Shown: positions 36,000-47,249 of the stretch, piece by piece
Layout of the letters: each line of letters starts with the position of its first letter
Position numbering within the stretch: position 1 is the stretch's first letter
NCBI GenBank assembly: GCA_910574455.1
Contig: CAJSYZ010000002.1
Location: 769,671-833,670 of the forward strand
DNA: 64,000 nt
Reading direction: 5' to 3'
From: Trichaptum fuscoviolaceum
Lineage: Eukaryota; Basidiomycota; Agaricomycetes; Hymenochaetales; Trichaptaceae
Translations under genes and position numbers: made by a program
The notes under the pieces: generated by a model
Databases searched by the model: none
The model's input: the letters and a program-made list of their open reading frames with translations, nothing else
What the model was told of the DNA's origin: nothing

Positions 36000-38637
36000 T
36001 GAAGTCGAAATTCGAAACTTGAAGTTTTCAAGCAACTTCAAGTTGTCCCAGTCTCCTACCCAGACCCTCCCACGGTCGGAAGAGGCCGAAGCCTCAGGGT
36101 CCAGGTAAAGTTGAGGGGGACCCTTTCTGTCGGGATCCCCCAGGACCCCAACATGTCTAAGGCAATCCCGAACAGAACCCGGTATACTGAAACCCGAAAT
36201 CGCGACCTTGGCTAGATCCCGAAAGGATCCCCCGCTCTCTGATCCCGGAAGAACCTCTGCTTCGCCATGCATTCTCCTGCTAAGAGTTCCGCCCCGCTAC
36301 GACCTCCTCGCCCCTGCTTGTCCTCGCCCACGTCTCCTCGTCAGTCCCCCGCCTCGTCCCCGCGTCTCGATCCATCCCTAGCCCACCTCGTCGTTCCCCC
36401 GACTCTAGGATGATCCCCCGCTCGCTCCCCGCTCCCGTCATGCTCTGTTCCCCGCTCCAGCGAACCCCGTACCTCGCCATAGTCCCGAAGTCACTCACCA
36501 TAGCCACCGCCATAGCCATAGCCTGCCACAGCCATAGCCATAGCCATAGCTATCCCAGACCTCGTAGGTTCTCGACTATGCCCGGACACCAGATCCCGGC
36601 CTCGCGTCCACAGTCATGAAGTGCAGTTAGGAGATTGATCCACTGCGTCCAAAGCCGACCTCTGTCTGGCCTTGAGTAAGCCAACACGACAGCGGTCAAG
36701 GATTGCTGTCCCGCAATCCTGCCCGGTCACGAACCCTGCCCTGCGCTCGTCCTGCCACGGTGCCCTAGCTAACCCCTTCGACATCCTGTGCCTCTCGACC
36801 TGCCCTTGTTCGTCCACAGCCTGCCCCGCCAGGAATCCCGCCTCGCCGCGAACACTGTCAAGCGTCCCCTCTGACAATCCCGCAACCCACGCTTGTTCAC
36901 GGTTGGAGTCCTGTCAAGACTCCCCCACTCATCCCGGTTGGAGTCCCGCCAAACTCCCCCCGCTCGTTTCCCGACTAGAGTCTCGCCAGACTCCCCCGCT
37001 CATTCCCGGTAGAAACCCCGCTTGCTTCCCGGTTGGAATCCCGCTCCTTTCCCCTGCACGATCCCAGTCGAAATCCCGCTCGTTTCCCGCCTCGCGTCCC
37101 GTCTCGAATCCCTGCGCAAATCCCCCGCAGGATTCCCGCCTTCGATCCCGCCGCGATTCCCATCGCAACCCCAGCTAAGTTCCCGCTCTGATTCCCGAAA
37201 GATTCCCGCTACGATTCCCGGTCGAACCCTGTCTCGATTCCCGGTCGAAACCCGAACTCGATTCCCAGTCGAAACCCGAACTCGAAACCCGGTCGAAACC
37301 CGAACCAGATTCCCTGCATGATCCCGTCGCGAATCGCGCGAGTTTCCCGTTGTCCAAGGGAAACCCCTTAGCTTCCCCGCTCCTCGATGCTAACCTCGTC
37401 TTGAGATAGCCCCAGGTGATTGGCCTGGCCACGCACGTGCCAGCCAACTAGTCTCGTTAGTAGCGTCCTGTCCCGGCCCGCAGACCACATTCCCGCCACC
37501 CCGTGCGCGGGATTGATCTCATTGTCCGCAAGGACTCGAACCCTGTCCTTAGTCGCCCTGCCCCGCGCGCGCCTCGCGATTAGGCTTCGTTACGACATTG
37601 AAGCACCGGCTTCTTCGAAGTTGGTCCCTGTCGATCTCCCGCGACCCTGATCCACGCCAGAAGTTGCCTGCAACTTATCCCGAGACGATGTATGCATTAC
37701 ATCCGCCCCCCACGCTCGTTACCCCGCTGCCTGTGCGCCAGCTTGATACCTCGCGCACAATTACATTCCTTTAGTTCTCTTTGTTTCACTTGACCATGCT
37801 TCACGCTCATTCCCTTAGATCTTGCCCAGATGTCCCCCGCACCGAATCCCGAATCCCGGATTCACGTCACTGTATGCGCGGCCTTCGCCCGCAAGATTGT
37901 GTAACTAGTTAGTTGCGCGTTTGTGCATGCCCGTTCCCTGTAGATTCTGCCCAGTAGATAAATACCTGTCGCCACCGTAAGGAGCACTCACTTTTGTCCT
38001 CTTGTCGAGTGCTTCCTTAGGTGTGTTTCTGTCTTGTCTCTAGTGTAGTTTTACAATGCTAACTTGTCGAGTGCTTCCTTAGGGAACCTCCTCCTGATAA
38101 CAGAAGTGTTGCCTTGAGATCCCGGTTATCCTGAGCTCTCTGCTCCTGTCCTGAGCACGCCTGCTCTCTGGCTCTCTTGTCTCTGTCTTGTCCCGGATCC
38201 CGCTCTGCGAATCCCGCCCTGAGTCCTGCCCAGAATCCCGCTCTGAGATTCCCGCCAGAATCCCGCTCTGCAATTCCCGCCAAAGTCCCGAACGATTCCC
38301 GCTCTGCGATTCCCGCACGAATCCAGATTCCCACCCGAATCCAGATTCCCGCACGAATCCAGATTCCCGCCAGAATCCCGCTTTGCATCTCCCCGCGTCT
38401 CGACTCTGTCTCCCCGCGCCTCGACTCTGCCTTCCCAGCCTCGACTCTGACTCCGTCCCGTCCTCGCCTTGAGCCCCCTTGCGTCTCGCCCCCGTAGCCC
38501 CGCTCCCGCGCGACTCCGTTGACGTTGTAGCATCCTTAACGGTTCCCCGTCGCCTTCTCCGCTGCCGCGCGCTCTCCCAGGCCTTGCCCCGGAAGCCGCT
38601 AACGCGCCCCAGCCCCCAGGTTCCCCCCAGGTCGTAA
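36000..38637 (+). repeat. Decayed CCCG-rich LTR-like block (relative of the LTRs of elements A and B)
   Basis: The block is packed with variants of GATTCCCG/ATCCCGC. It includes a roughly 18-20-bp tandem run (GAATCCAGATTCCCGC, about 38310-38370) and a CCATAG tandem patch (about 36478-36560). At 37960-38090 it is collinear with the element A/B LTR promoter region: GTAGATAAATA, GTAAGGAGCAC, ACTTTTGTCCT, and two copies of CTTGTCGAGTGCTTCCTTAGG (38001-38021 and 38063-38083). It ends in GGTCGTAACA, the same 3' end as the active LTRs. No internal retrotransposon genes follow, so it is a solo or truncated LTR of a related, longer-LTR family. The 5' limit is approximate. Confidence 0.6.
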
Positions 38638-38669
38638 CACTTTCCTCCCGTCAGGGAGGGTCTGACTTA

Positions 38670-39476
38670 CTGTCTTGGACGGGTCTTTGAAACACAACAT
38701 TTAAATCCTCTAGATTTTTCATTTCTTTACCTTTTTTTCTCATTCTTTATGCTATATCCATAGTGTGTATACTAATGAGCTCAATTCCAAGTTTTGGAGC
38801 TCATAGGGCTTGTTTTACGGAAGTTAATGAGTAACAAAGGTTTTGGACATTTCAGGGGCCTTACGGTCCTTGAAACATATTATTTCCCACGGGTCCTATG
38901 GATATGCTTTTCTCAAATAAAATTTAATCAAGCTACAGTATATGCAAATTGATCACATACTATGAATAAAGCATGTACTCTTGACATACATGCATAATTT
39001 CATCCAGTTTAAACGCAAAAGTAAAGCTGTAGAGCTCAAAGAGTGTGTTAGATCGATGCAGTTACCCAATTAGGAAGGTCTAGAATTTTCGGTCGTTAAC
39101 AGCCAACACAATCATTTTATGCTTGCACTGGGATACTCTAAGCTGCAACTACCATTATTCTTGCGTATTTGGAGATCTGTACCTACAGAGAAATTTTTTA
39201 TATCATTATTAGAAGCTATATACCAATAGTAAAGAGGTAATGGATTCTTTTCTTATTTTACATTTGTTTTAGAAATTTGTAAACTAACAAAAACTGACAC
39301 TGTTTTATGAATATCTCAAGAATGGCTAGAGCAAACAACTTCAATTTTTTCCTGTATAATCTACTCATACTATAGTATTATATGAAGCCTTCATTGATAA
39401 GAAAGTGTGCTGTGGTACCCAAGGAATGTAAAGTGTATCAAACACCAAGGGTGTCTCAAAGACCCGTCCATGACAG
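38670..39476. mobile_element. 807-bp non-autonomous TIR element with TA target duplication
   Basis: The left end CTGTCTTGGACGGGTCTTTG matches the reverse complement of the right end (CAAAGACCCGTCCATGACAG) with one mismatch, and similarity extends to about 27 bp. Both ends are flanked by TA (38668-38669 and 39477-39478), as in Tc1/mariner insertions. The interior is AT-rich with no transposase frame. It lies directly beside the decayed LTR that ends at 38637. Confidence 0.65.
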
Positions 39477-39478
39477 TA

Positions 39479-40033
39479 TATATATCTGTTACAACCGTTA
39501 GGGAGCCTGGGGGCCGGGAAGCGTATATACGGCCTCCGGGGGAGTGAGTAACTGGAAGAGCACACAGAGGCTAGGAAGGCCGGGGGGACCAGTAGGGGCA
39601 CGACAATGCCAAGGTAGTCGCGTGGGAAGCAGGACTGCCATCAGGAAAAAGTTTTTAAAATGATAATATGAATACATACAATAACATACAATATAACAGG
39701 TAAAATCATCCCTAATGTATCTCGGGTTCCAGTATCAAATATATTGACCTTATCAGGCACGTAAAATTCAATACAAAGTGTGCCATGATTACAGCTACTA
39801 TCTTAGGCAATCAGCATTATGGCTCTTTTATTCCGTAAAATGCAATACATGGCTTAGCAGCCTGTTAGGGTTTGTACCGGATTTCAGTGTTTGTATTGCG
39901 CATATAGTGACTAAAATTTAGTATATATGCTGTCATTATGGTGACCTATGTAATTAATTCTGCCGCAGTTAATGGGATTATGTAGTTTACATACTCTAGC
40001 TTTCATTGTAATGTCTAGCAGCATGGTAGCAAT
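39479..40033. other. Repeat-flanked spacer, no gene seen
   Basis: Starts with a short segment, TGTTACAACC..., that looks like the reverse complement of an LTR end (GG-TTGTAACA), followed by a GC-rich then AT-rich stretch. It ends at the GACAC target site of element A. Confidence 0.4.
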
Positions 40034-40038
40034 GACAC

Positions 40039-40856
40039 TGTCGAGATCCCGGGCTCCTTTTCTCATTTCCCGCACTTTCCCGCCAAGGATCCCGACATGA
40101 GCAGACAAACCCGCGGGGAGAATCCCGCCATTGGATTCCCCGCGCGAAACCTCATTCCCGAATCGCACGATCCCATGCTCACGTGACTTATCCCGCACCA
40201 CCGTCCCGGCAACCATGCACGCATACACACACTCATTTACGACGACCCGCCACGGCACACGTACATTCACTTATCAACCTACGCTCATTAATCCGTTAGT
40301 ACCTCAAGGTGACGACCTGCAACAGTCTGGCATACCTAGTCTGGCTAGTCGCGGCCCCGGACCGGACGCTGACGTCCACGGACAGGCCGTAGCCATCTGG
40401 AGAGACGGGATAGACATGCCTAGCAGTGCGGTCGTAGCATGTATCGTTTGTAGTAGATAGGTGCGCATTGCGCAAGGACACTTAGCGTAGATTAACTATA
40501 CAGTCTTTACGAAGTAGATAAATAGCTGTAGGCATCGTAAGGAGCACCCCACTTTTGACCTCTTGTGGAGTGCTTCCTTAGGTGCGATCTCTCTCTTTTC
40601 TCCTGTGTAGTTAGTTGCGCAATACTTACTTGTGGAGTGCTTCCTTAGGGATCCGCTTACTTGACGTTCAAAGCAGTGAAGAGTCCTAGCTGGCCTTGAG
40701 AATCCCGCGACGCGCCTGGATAGAATCCCGCGCGTTTCCCGCCTGAATTCCCACGCTCGTTCCCAGTCGCGAATCCAGATTCCCGAACGCGGGTTCTTGT
40801 CGCGAATTCCAGTTTCCCGAAACTGTTTCCCGCTACAATTCCCGACGGTCGTAACA
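40039..40856 (+). repeat. Element A 5' LTR
   Basis: TG...CA-bounded, 818 bp, CCCG-rich at both ends. It contains a TATA-like ATAAATA (40518-40524), a predicted transcription start at 40551, and two copies of CTTGTGGAGTGCTTCCTTAGG (40562-40582, 40629-40649). Confidence 0.93.
40518..40561 (+). promoter_or_regulatory. LTR core promoter and predicted transcript 5' end (self-primer)
   Basis: ATAAATA at 40518-40524 lies 27-33 nt upstream of ACTTTTGACCT (40551-40561). That 11-mer is exactly complementary to the 11 nt at 40859-40869 next to the LTR, so the start site is inferred from both TATA spacing and self-priming logic. Confidence 0.6.
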
Positions 40857-40858
40857 TT

Positions 40859-40869
40859 AGGTCAAAAGT
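40859..40869 (+). promoter_or_regulatory. Predicted self-priming primer-binding site of element A
   Basis: AGGTCAAAAGT begins 2 nt after the 5' LTR and pairs 11/11 with the predicted RNA 5' end. This is the arrangement known from the Tf1/sushi group, where the mRNA 5' end, not a tRNA, primes minus-strand synthesis. No TGG-type tRNA-complementary site sits at the LTR edge. Confidence 0.65.
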
Positions 40870-40945
40870 CCTGGCTCACCGCCGCTCGGACTCGACACCC
40901 TCACGCTCTTTACTTCTACCCCCGCACCCGTACCGCCGACCAGCG

Positions 40946-42916
40946 ATGTCATCCCACCAGGAATGGGGAGGACTCGCAGATACCTTCGCTTTCCCGTCCC
41001 CGAGCTCCTCGATGGAGGAAGACAAACTCCAGCCCATCCTTGATCGCCTCGACACCCTCGAAAAACGCTACTCCAAGTTAGTCAACGAACACAATCAGGT
41101 TCAGAACACTGTCGCCCAGCTCAAGCACGCCAACCAGGCGTTAGAAGCCCAAATCGCGAGCCAGCCCGCCTCCCCGTCTGGGGGTGGAGCAGGGCTCAAG
41201 ATGAAGCTTCCCGACACCTTCGAAGGCGAACGAGCCAAGCTGGAAAACTGGATTCACCAGATTAAGCTCTACCTGTTCGGACAACATCCGGGGCTGGACG
41301 AAACCCGCAAGGTCGCATTCGCCCTGATGCTACTGCGGGGACCGGCGCAAGACTGGGCACGACCCATTCTAGATCGACTCCAGGACATCCCGACACCGCC
41401 AGAAGCCGCCAGCCTGGAGGCCCTGTTCGCCGCCCTTCGCGCCTCTTACGGAGAAATCGATGCAGACAAAGCCGCAGCCGACAAGCTGATGCGCCTACGC
41501 CAGACAGGAACGGTCGCAGAGTTTGCGTCGCAATTCCGTGCCCTCCAAGCCCTCACCGGGTGGCCCAAGGACGCGACGACGGATGTCATCTACCTCGACA
41601 TGTTCCGGAAGGGACTCAAAGACCAGGTTCGCCAGCACATCGCCAGCACAGAGGCGAAGGATATGAAATTCGATGCCTACGTCAACTGGGTTTCCGAGAC
41701 GGACGAGAAGCTAAGGCTCGCACACGCCTATGGACCAGTATCGAAGCCAGCGGCTACGCCCCGAAGCAATCCCGGCACCACTAGTTCAGCTCCGCGTACG
41801 ATCCCGACTGCGGGCGCAAGCTCGACGAAGGATCCCAACGCGATGGAGATTGACAGGGTGCGCCGGGAGCGCAGGAGTAAGGGACTATGCTACTACTGCG
41901 GAGAGAAAGACCATCTGGTGAGCGATTGCCCAACGCGACCGCCATCCCGAAACCTAAAGGCTACGAAATCCACGTCCCCGTCGAGCCCATCGCCCCCCGC
42001 GCTCCAGTCGTTCGAAGAAACGCTCAAACGTATGGCAGAAACAGTACGTCCAGAATGTGCAGCAGTCCGTGCTACAGAACGCATTCGCCGCCATGACGCC
42101 CGCCGCCAAGAACGTTCACAACCCCGAAGCCCCGCCCCCAGCGGATTTTCAGTAGGGTCGTATTGCTCAGTCGCGCCCTATACGACCCAACCGCCCTTGT
42201 GGCCGAAGAACTCTCTTAATAATGGTCCCTTGTATTTAACCATCTCTACAATAGACCGTCGTCTTAGACGACATTTGAAGTTCCCGGTACAGGTTAGCGA
42301 CGGAAAAACGGATGCCTTAGCCACAGTAATGTTAGACAGCGGTGCGTCGGGAACTTTCATAAATTCCCGCTACGTTTCGCGACACGGACTCCAGACCCGG
42401 GACTTGGTAATCCCGATACTTTTGCGCAACGCGGACAATTCCCCGAACGCGATTGGACGCATCACCCAGGAAGTAGTCCTCAACGTCGAGATGAAGGGAC
42501 ACTTAGAACAGTTGACCATGGCCGTCGCGGATATTGGCGACGACGATATTATCATGGGGATCGACTGGTTGCGGCACCATAACCCAACCATTGACTGGAC
42601 CAACGATGTGGTCGATCTCAACCGCTGCCCGCCCCAGTGTGACAACCAGCAACGCCTGGTCCCGCTTCCCCGCCTCGCCATAGCAGAAGAAGTCGAGACC
42701 CCCTGGGGGCCCGACAGGACCCAGGCCGAATGGGAAGCTGTCCCACCGGGATTTCGGTACTCAGAAAAATATTGGGACCAGTACCACGACGCCGAATCCT
42801 ACTTCGTCACGACGGACGACCATTTCGCGTACAAAATTGCCGCCTCGTACACCCACTCCCAGGCCATCGCTGAGAAGTCTGCGGTGAAGGAAGGCGAAAA
42901 ACCTTCGAAGAACTAG
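40946..42916 (+). CDS. gag: Element A Gag-protease reading frame (656 aa)
   Basis: Gag: N-terminal coiled coil (about residues 30-75), Retrotrans_gag core (LENWIHQIKLYLFG ... LLRGPAQDWARPI), then CCHC knuckle CYYCGEKDHLVSDC. The frame then enters aspartic protease with active site MLDSGASGTFINS. Compared with element B, A has one extra A near 42040 and two extra bases (CG) near 42158. Together these are +3, so the Gag UAG stop seen in B is out of frame and Gag and protease are fused. The stretch between the two indels is read in a shifted frame. The frame terminates at 42916 because of a 1-nt deletion just before RT. Confidence 0.85.
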   Translation: MSSHQEWGGLADTFAFPSPSSSMEEDKLQPILDRLDTLEKRYSKLVNEHNQVQNTVAQLKHANQALEAQIASQPASPSGGGAGLKMKLPDTFEGERAKLENWIHQIKLYLFGQHPGLDETRKVAFALMLLRGPAQDWARPILDRLQDIPTPPEAASLEALFAALRASYGEIDADKAAADKLMRLRQTGTVAEFASQFRALQALTGWPKDATTDVIYLDMFRKGLKDQVRQHIASTEAKDMKFDAYVNWVSETDEKLRLAHAYGPVSKPAATPRSNPGTTSSAPRTIPTAGASSTKDPNAMEIDRVRRERRSKGLCYYCGEKDHLVSDCPTRPPSRNLKATKSTSPSSPSPPALQSFEETLKRMAETVRPECAAVRATERIRRHDARRQERSQPRSPAPSGFSVGSYCSVAPYTTQPPLWPKNSLNNGPLYLTISTIDRRLRRHLKFPVQVSDGKTDALATVMLDSGASGTFINSRYVSRHGLQTRDLVIPILLRNADNSPNAIGRITQEVVLNVEMKGHLEQLTMAVADIGDDDIIMGIDWLRHHNPTIDWTNDVVDLNRCPPQCDNQQRLVPLPRLAIAEEVETPWGPDRTQAEWEAVPPGFRYSEKYWDQYHDAESYFVTTDDHFAYKIAASYTHSQAIAEKSAVKEGEKPSKN

Positions 42917-45900
42917 TTCCCCCCGAATTCCGTGAGTTTGCCGACGTTTTCTCGAAAGTTGAATCCGAAAGGCTTCCACTGCGCAAGCCGTATGACCACG
43001 CCATAGATTTAGAACCCGGGAAGGTTCCCCCGTACAGCAAAATCTATCCCTTGGCCCCAGCTGAACGCGATGCCCTTCGCGAATTCGTTGACGAAAACCT
43101 GCGCAAGGGGTACATACGACCTTCGAAATCCCCTGCAGCGGCTCCCGTCTTCTTTATCAAGAAAAAGGATGGAACCTTGCGCATGGTAGTCGATTACCGA
43201 CGACTGAACGACATCACGGTCAAGAATCGATACCCGCTTCCCCTCACGATGGAACTCGTAGACGCGCTGCAAAAGGCGAAGGTTTTCACGACTCTAGATT
43301 TACGATGGGGCTACCACAATGTGCGACTGAAGCAAGGCGACGAGTGGAAGGCTGCATTTCGGACTCAGGCAGGACATTTCGAACCAACGGTGATGACATT
43401 CGGGCTCACGAATGCCCCAGCGACCTTCCAGCACATGATGAACGATATCTTCAAAGACCTCATTGGAGTATACGTGATCATCTATCTTGACGACTTGCTA
43501 ATCTTTTCCGAAGATGAATCGCAGCACGATGAACACGTACGGGAAGTCCTTAAACGGCTACGCGAAAACGACTTGTTCTGCAAACCCGAAAAGTGCAAAT
43601 TCAAACAGACTTCCGTCGAGTATCTCGGGATGATTATTTCGCAGGGAAAGGTGGCGATGGATCCCGCCAAGGTACAGGCGGTCCTCGACTGGCCTACCCC
43701 GAAAAAGGTGAAAGACATTCAAGCCTTCCTCGGGTTCGCGAATTTCTATCGACGCTTCATTCGGGATTTCTCGCACATCGTCAAACCGCTCACGACGCTG
43801 CTGAAGAAGGATGTTCGCTGGGTCTGGACAGAAAACCAGCAGTTCGCTTTCGACTATCTCAAGCGCATGTTCACGACCGCCCCCGTCCTAATGATGCCAG
43901 ACATGTCGCGACAATTCATCGTGGAATGCGACGCCTCTGATTTCGCGACCGGCGCGGTCTTGTCCCAGGAAGGCGACGACGGGCTGATACATCCGGTCGC
44001 CTTTTTCTCGAAATCCCTCAACGATGCGGAACGCAACTACGAGATTTACGACAAGGAGCTACTCGCGATTATTAGAGCTCTTGACGAGTGGCGACATTAT
44101 CTCGAAGGTGCGAGTCATAAACTCGATATCGTGTCTGACCACAAGAATCTGCTATATTTCTCTGAATCCCGAACGCTGACGCGACGCCAAGCCCGGTGGA
44201 GTCTGTTCCTCACTCGCTTCGACTTTACGATTCGCCATCGCCCAGGGCGACTCGGGGGCACACCCGACGCCATGTCACGACGCGTCGATCTTCAACCCGA
44301 AGGTGAAGACAACACGGGACGGACCCTCTTGACCCCCGAAATGTTTCGACTAAAAGCAATTCGTCGGGGAATGACACAGGTACACGGGGATCAGGCCCTC
44401 CTACGACGCATTCGTAAGTCAGATCAGTATGAAGACGAACTGGTGGACGCAATCGAGTTGGTCAAGTCCAAGGCGCCTCGAGTCCTGACCAAGGAACTTG
44501 AGGACTGGAGCACCGAGGAAGGCCTCATCCTGTACCAGGGTAAGGTTTACGTCCCGAAAGACGAGACCATTCGCCGGGATGTGGTGAAGACTTACCACGA
44601 CAGTCTCCCCGCCGGACATCCTGGACGTTGGAAAACGTTTGAGATGGTAAGCCGCAACTACTGGTGGCCCGGGATGTCTAACTTCGTAGAACGATACGTT
44701 TCGGGATGCGATACCTGCGCACGCACGAAGAACCGATCCCAACGCCCGGTAGGACTCCTGCAACCGAACGAAATCCCGCAGGGCCCCTGGCAGGCGATTT
44801 CGTGCGATTTCATCACCCAGCTCCCCCGATCTGAGGATTACGACGCAATTTTCGTGGTGGTCGACCGTCTCACCAAGCAAGCGCATTTTATCCCGACCAC
44901 GTCTGACATCGATGCACCGGAAACTGCGGAACTATTCCTGCAGCACGTCTGGAAGCTGCACGGAACCCCCCGCCAGATCATATCCGACCGCGGACCACAG
45001 TTTGTCGCGCAGTTCATGAAGGCCCTCTTTTCCCGACTCGGTATCAAGGGTACCACGTCGACTGCGTATCACCCGCAGACGGATGGGCAAACCGAAAGGG
45101 TAAACCAAGAGCTGGAACAGTATTTACGGGCTTTCATAGATACACGACAAGAAAACTGGGCAGGATTACTCCCAATGGCAGAGTTCGCGCACAACACGAA
45201 AGCGCACGCGGCAACACGACAATCTCCGTTCGCGCTTGTCTACGGCTACAATCCCGAATTCACGATTGCCCCGAGCGACGGCCTATCCACGGTCCCCGCC
45301 GCGGACGCACGACTACAGGAGCTTCAGCAGGCACAGGAAGAGGCAAGAGCGGCTTTGGAGGTTGCGGCAGAGCGCATGAAGCAGCACTACGATCAGGCCC
45401 GGAACGAGGCCCCGCAGTACGCAGTCGGGGATAAAGTCTGGCTCGAAGCGACGAACGTTCGGCGACCGGGAGCGCGCAAATTATTACCGAAACGACTAGG
45501 GCCGTATAAAGTGAAGGCAAAGCTAAGTGACCTCACCTACGAACTCGAACTCCCCGCGTCGCTGAAGATTCATCCCGTATTTCACGTATCGCTGCTCTCG
45601 CCATACCACGAAGACGATATTCCCGGTCGAACGCAACCCCCGCCGCCCCCAGTCGAAGTAGAAGGAGATCTGGAATACGAGGTGGAAGAGGTACTGGACG
45701 CTAGACGGTTTAGACGGAGGTTTGAATATTTGGTACGATGGAAGGGATATTCGAGCGCGGAAGATACATGGATTCCCGCAAAGGATATGGGTAATGCAAA
45801 GGCTAAAATTCGCAGTTTCTATCGAAAACACCCGGACGCCCCTCGAGAAGTCAACGCTATCGAGCTCTGTGACCTGAGCAAGATTCAAGCTTGGCGCCCC

Positions 45901-45987
45901 GGAGTTGCCCTTTGGAGGGGGGTAATGTCGAGATCCCGGGCTCCTTTTCTCATTTCCCGCACTTTCCCGCCAAGGATCCCGACATGA
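42899..45987 (+). CDS. pol: Element A Pol: RT - RNase H - integrase - chromodomain
   Basis: The frame is open from about 42899; the first in-frame ATG is at 43051. RT: SPAAAPVFFIKKKDGTLRMV and catalytic YLDDLLIFS. RNase H: FIVECDASDFATGAVLSQ. Integrase: HHCC zinc finger ending CDTCARTK, DDE core (SCDFITQLPRS, IISDRGPQFVAQF, then the Glu of the TDGQTERVNQELE block). C-terminal chromodomain YEVEEVLDARRFRRRFEYLV with WKGYSSAEDTW, which by family directs integration to marked chromatin. The frame continues 62 nt into the 3' LTR before stopping at 45987. Confidence 0.93.
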
Positions 45988-46743
45988 GCAGACAAACCCG
46001 CGGGGAGAATCCCGCCATTGGATTCCCCGCGCGAAACCTCATTCCCGAATCGCACGATCCCATGCTCACGTGACTTATCCCGCACCACCGTCCCGGCAAC
46101 CATGCACGCATACACACACTCATTTACGACGACCCGCCACGGCACACGTACATTCACTTATCAACCTACGCTCATTAATCCGTTAGTACCTCAAGGTGAC
46201 GACCTGCAACAGTCTGGCATACCTAGTCTGGCTAGTCGCGGCCCCGGACCGGACGCTGACGTCCACGGACAGGCCGTAGCCATCTGGAGAGACGGGATAG
46301 ACATGCCTAGCAGTGCGGTCGTAGCATGTATCGTTTGTAGTAGATAGGTGCGCATTGCGCAAGGACACTTAGCGTAGATTAACTATACAGTCTTTACGAA
46401 GTAGATAAATAGCTGTAGGCATCGTAAGGAGCACCCCACTTTTGACCTCTTGTGGAGTGCTTCCTTAGGTGCGATCTCTCTCTTTTCTCCTGTGTAGTTA
46501 GTTGCGCAATACTTACTTGTGGAGTGCTTCCTTAGGGATCCGCTTACTTGACGTTCAAAGCAGTGAAGAGTCCTAGCTGGCCTTGAGAATCCCGCGACGC
46601 GCCTGGATAGAATCCCGCGCGTTTCCCGCCTGAATTCCCACGCTCGTTCCCAGTCGCGAATCCAGATTCCCGAACGCGGGTTCTTGTCGCGAATTCCAGT
46701 TTCCCGAAACTGTTTCCCGCTACAATTCCCGACGGTCGTAACA
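45926..46743 (+). repeat. Element A 3' LTR
   Basis: 818 bp, same sequence as the 5' LTR by eye, preceded by the polypurine tract and followed by the GACAC target duplication. Confidence 0.93.
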
Positions 46744-47249
46744 GACACCGTAATGTGTCGATGATAATGCATGATAGCGATGCTGGGAGCTATCTTTAGA
46801 TACAAGGCACCACGTCATGACAGCGATGCCAATGAATGATGGGCCCTGATCATGAATTCTAGGCCATATATAGTTTATATTTAGTTACAAATGACATCAG
46901 ACTGCCGGCTCCAATGACAAATTAGTACTCCTTATAATCAAATTTACGTTACATCAGGTCTATCGTTGGGTATCTACGCTGGCTCGCCGACAGCTCTTTT
47001 ATTTAATTCTGGCCGTTGTCAATGGCTGATGATGGTTAATAATGAATGATAATAAAATTTAAATACTGTTGTACATCATACACTCTACTACATATCACCT
47101 AATGCACATCGGAGATCGAGCATGCCTCTGGGTAACGCTTACGGAACCATCAAGGAATGAACGCATTTTCAAACACGGCTTCAAGATCCTTTTGATCCCT
47201 CCCACGGAAGGCAACTATTAACGAAAGGCGGAGTCAGCGTGGGCGATGG

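Larger units (their letters stand above)
40039..46743 (+). mobile_element. Element A: full-length chromodomain Ty3/gypsy LTR retrotransposon (6705 bp)
   Basis: Two 818-bp LTRs (40039-40856 and 45926-46743), which look identical by eye, begin TGTCGAG and end GTAACA. A perfect 5-bp target duplication, GACAC, is present (40034-40038 and 46744-46748). Internal order is Gag with zinc knuckle, protease, RT, RNase H, integrase, chromodomain: Metaviridae, chromovirus. A polypurine tract GGAGGGGGG (45914-45922) precedes the 3' LTR. Identical LTRs imply recent insertion, yet a 1-nt loss near 42896-42901 splits protease from RT, so this copy is probably not autonomous as assembled. Confidence 0.95.

Noticed and set aside
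35988..36272. 94-codon minus-strand frame between helicase and LTR block
   Set aside because: Overlaps the start of the CCCG-type repeat; no domain or splice support.
36672..37178. 168-codon Pro/Ser/Arg-rich frame in the CCCG-rich block
   Set aside because: Produced by the repeated ATTCCCGC unit in LTR-like DNA; no domain.
40131..40460. 109-113-codon frame repeated in every LTR (also at 46018, 47835, 53734)
   Set aside because: Its conservation is explained by LTR identity; composition is low-complexity and there is no domain or start context.
40877..40900. Conventional tRNA primer-binding site starting TGG near 40872
   Set aside because: It lies about 15 nt from the LTR edge with no tRNA match I can recognise, whereas the 11-nt self-complement is exact and adjacent.
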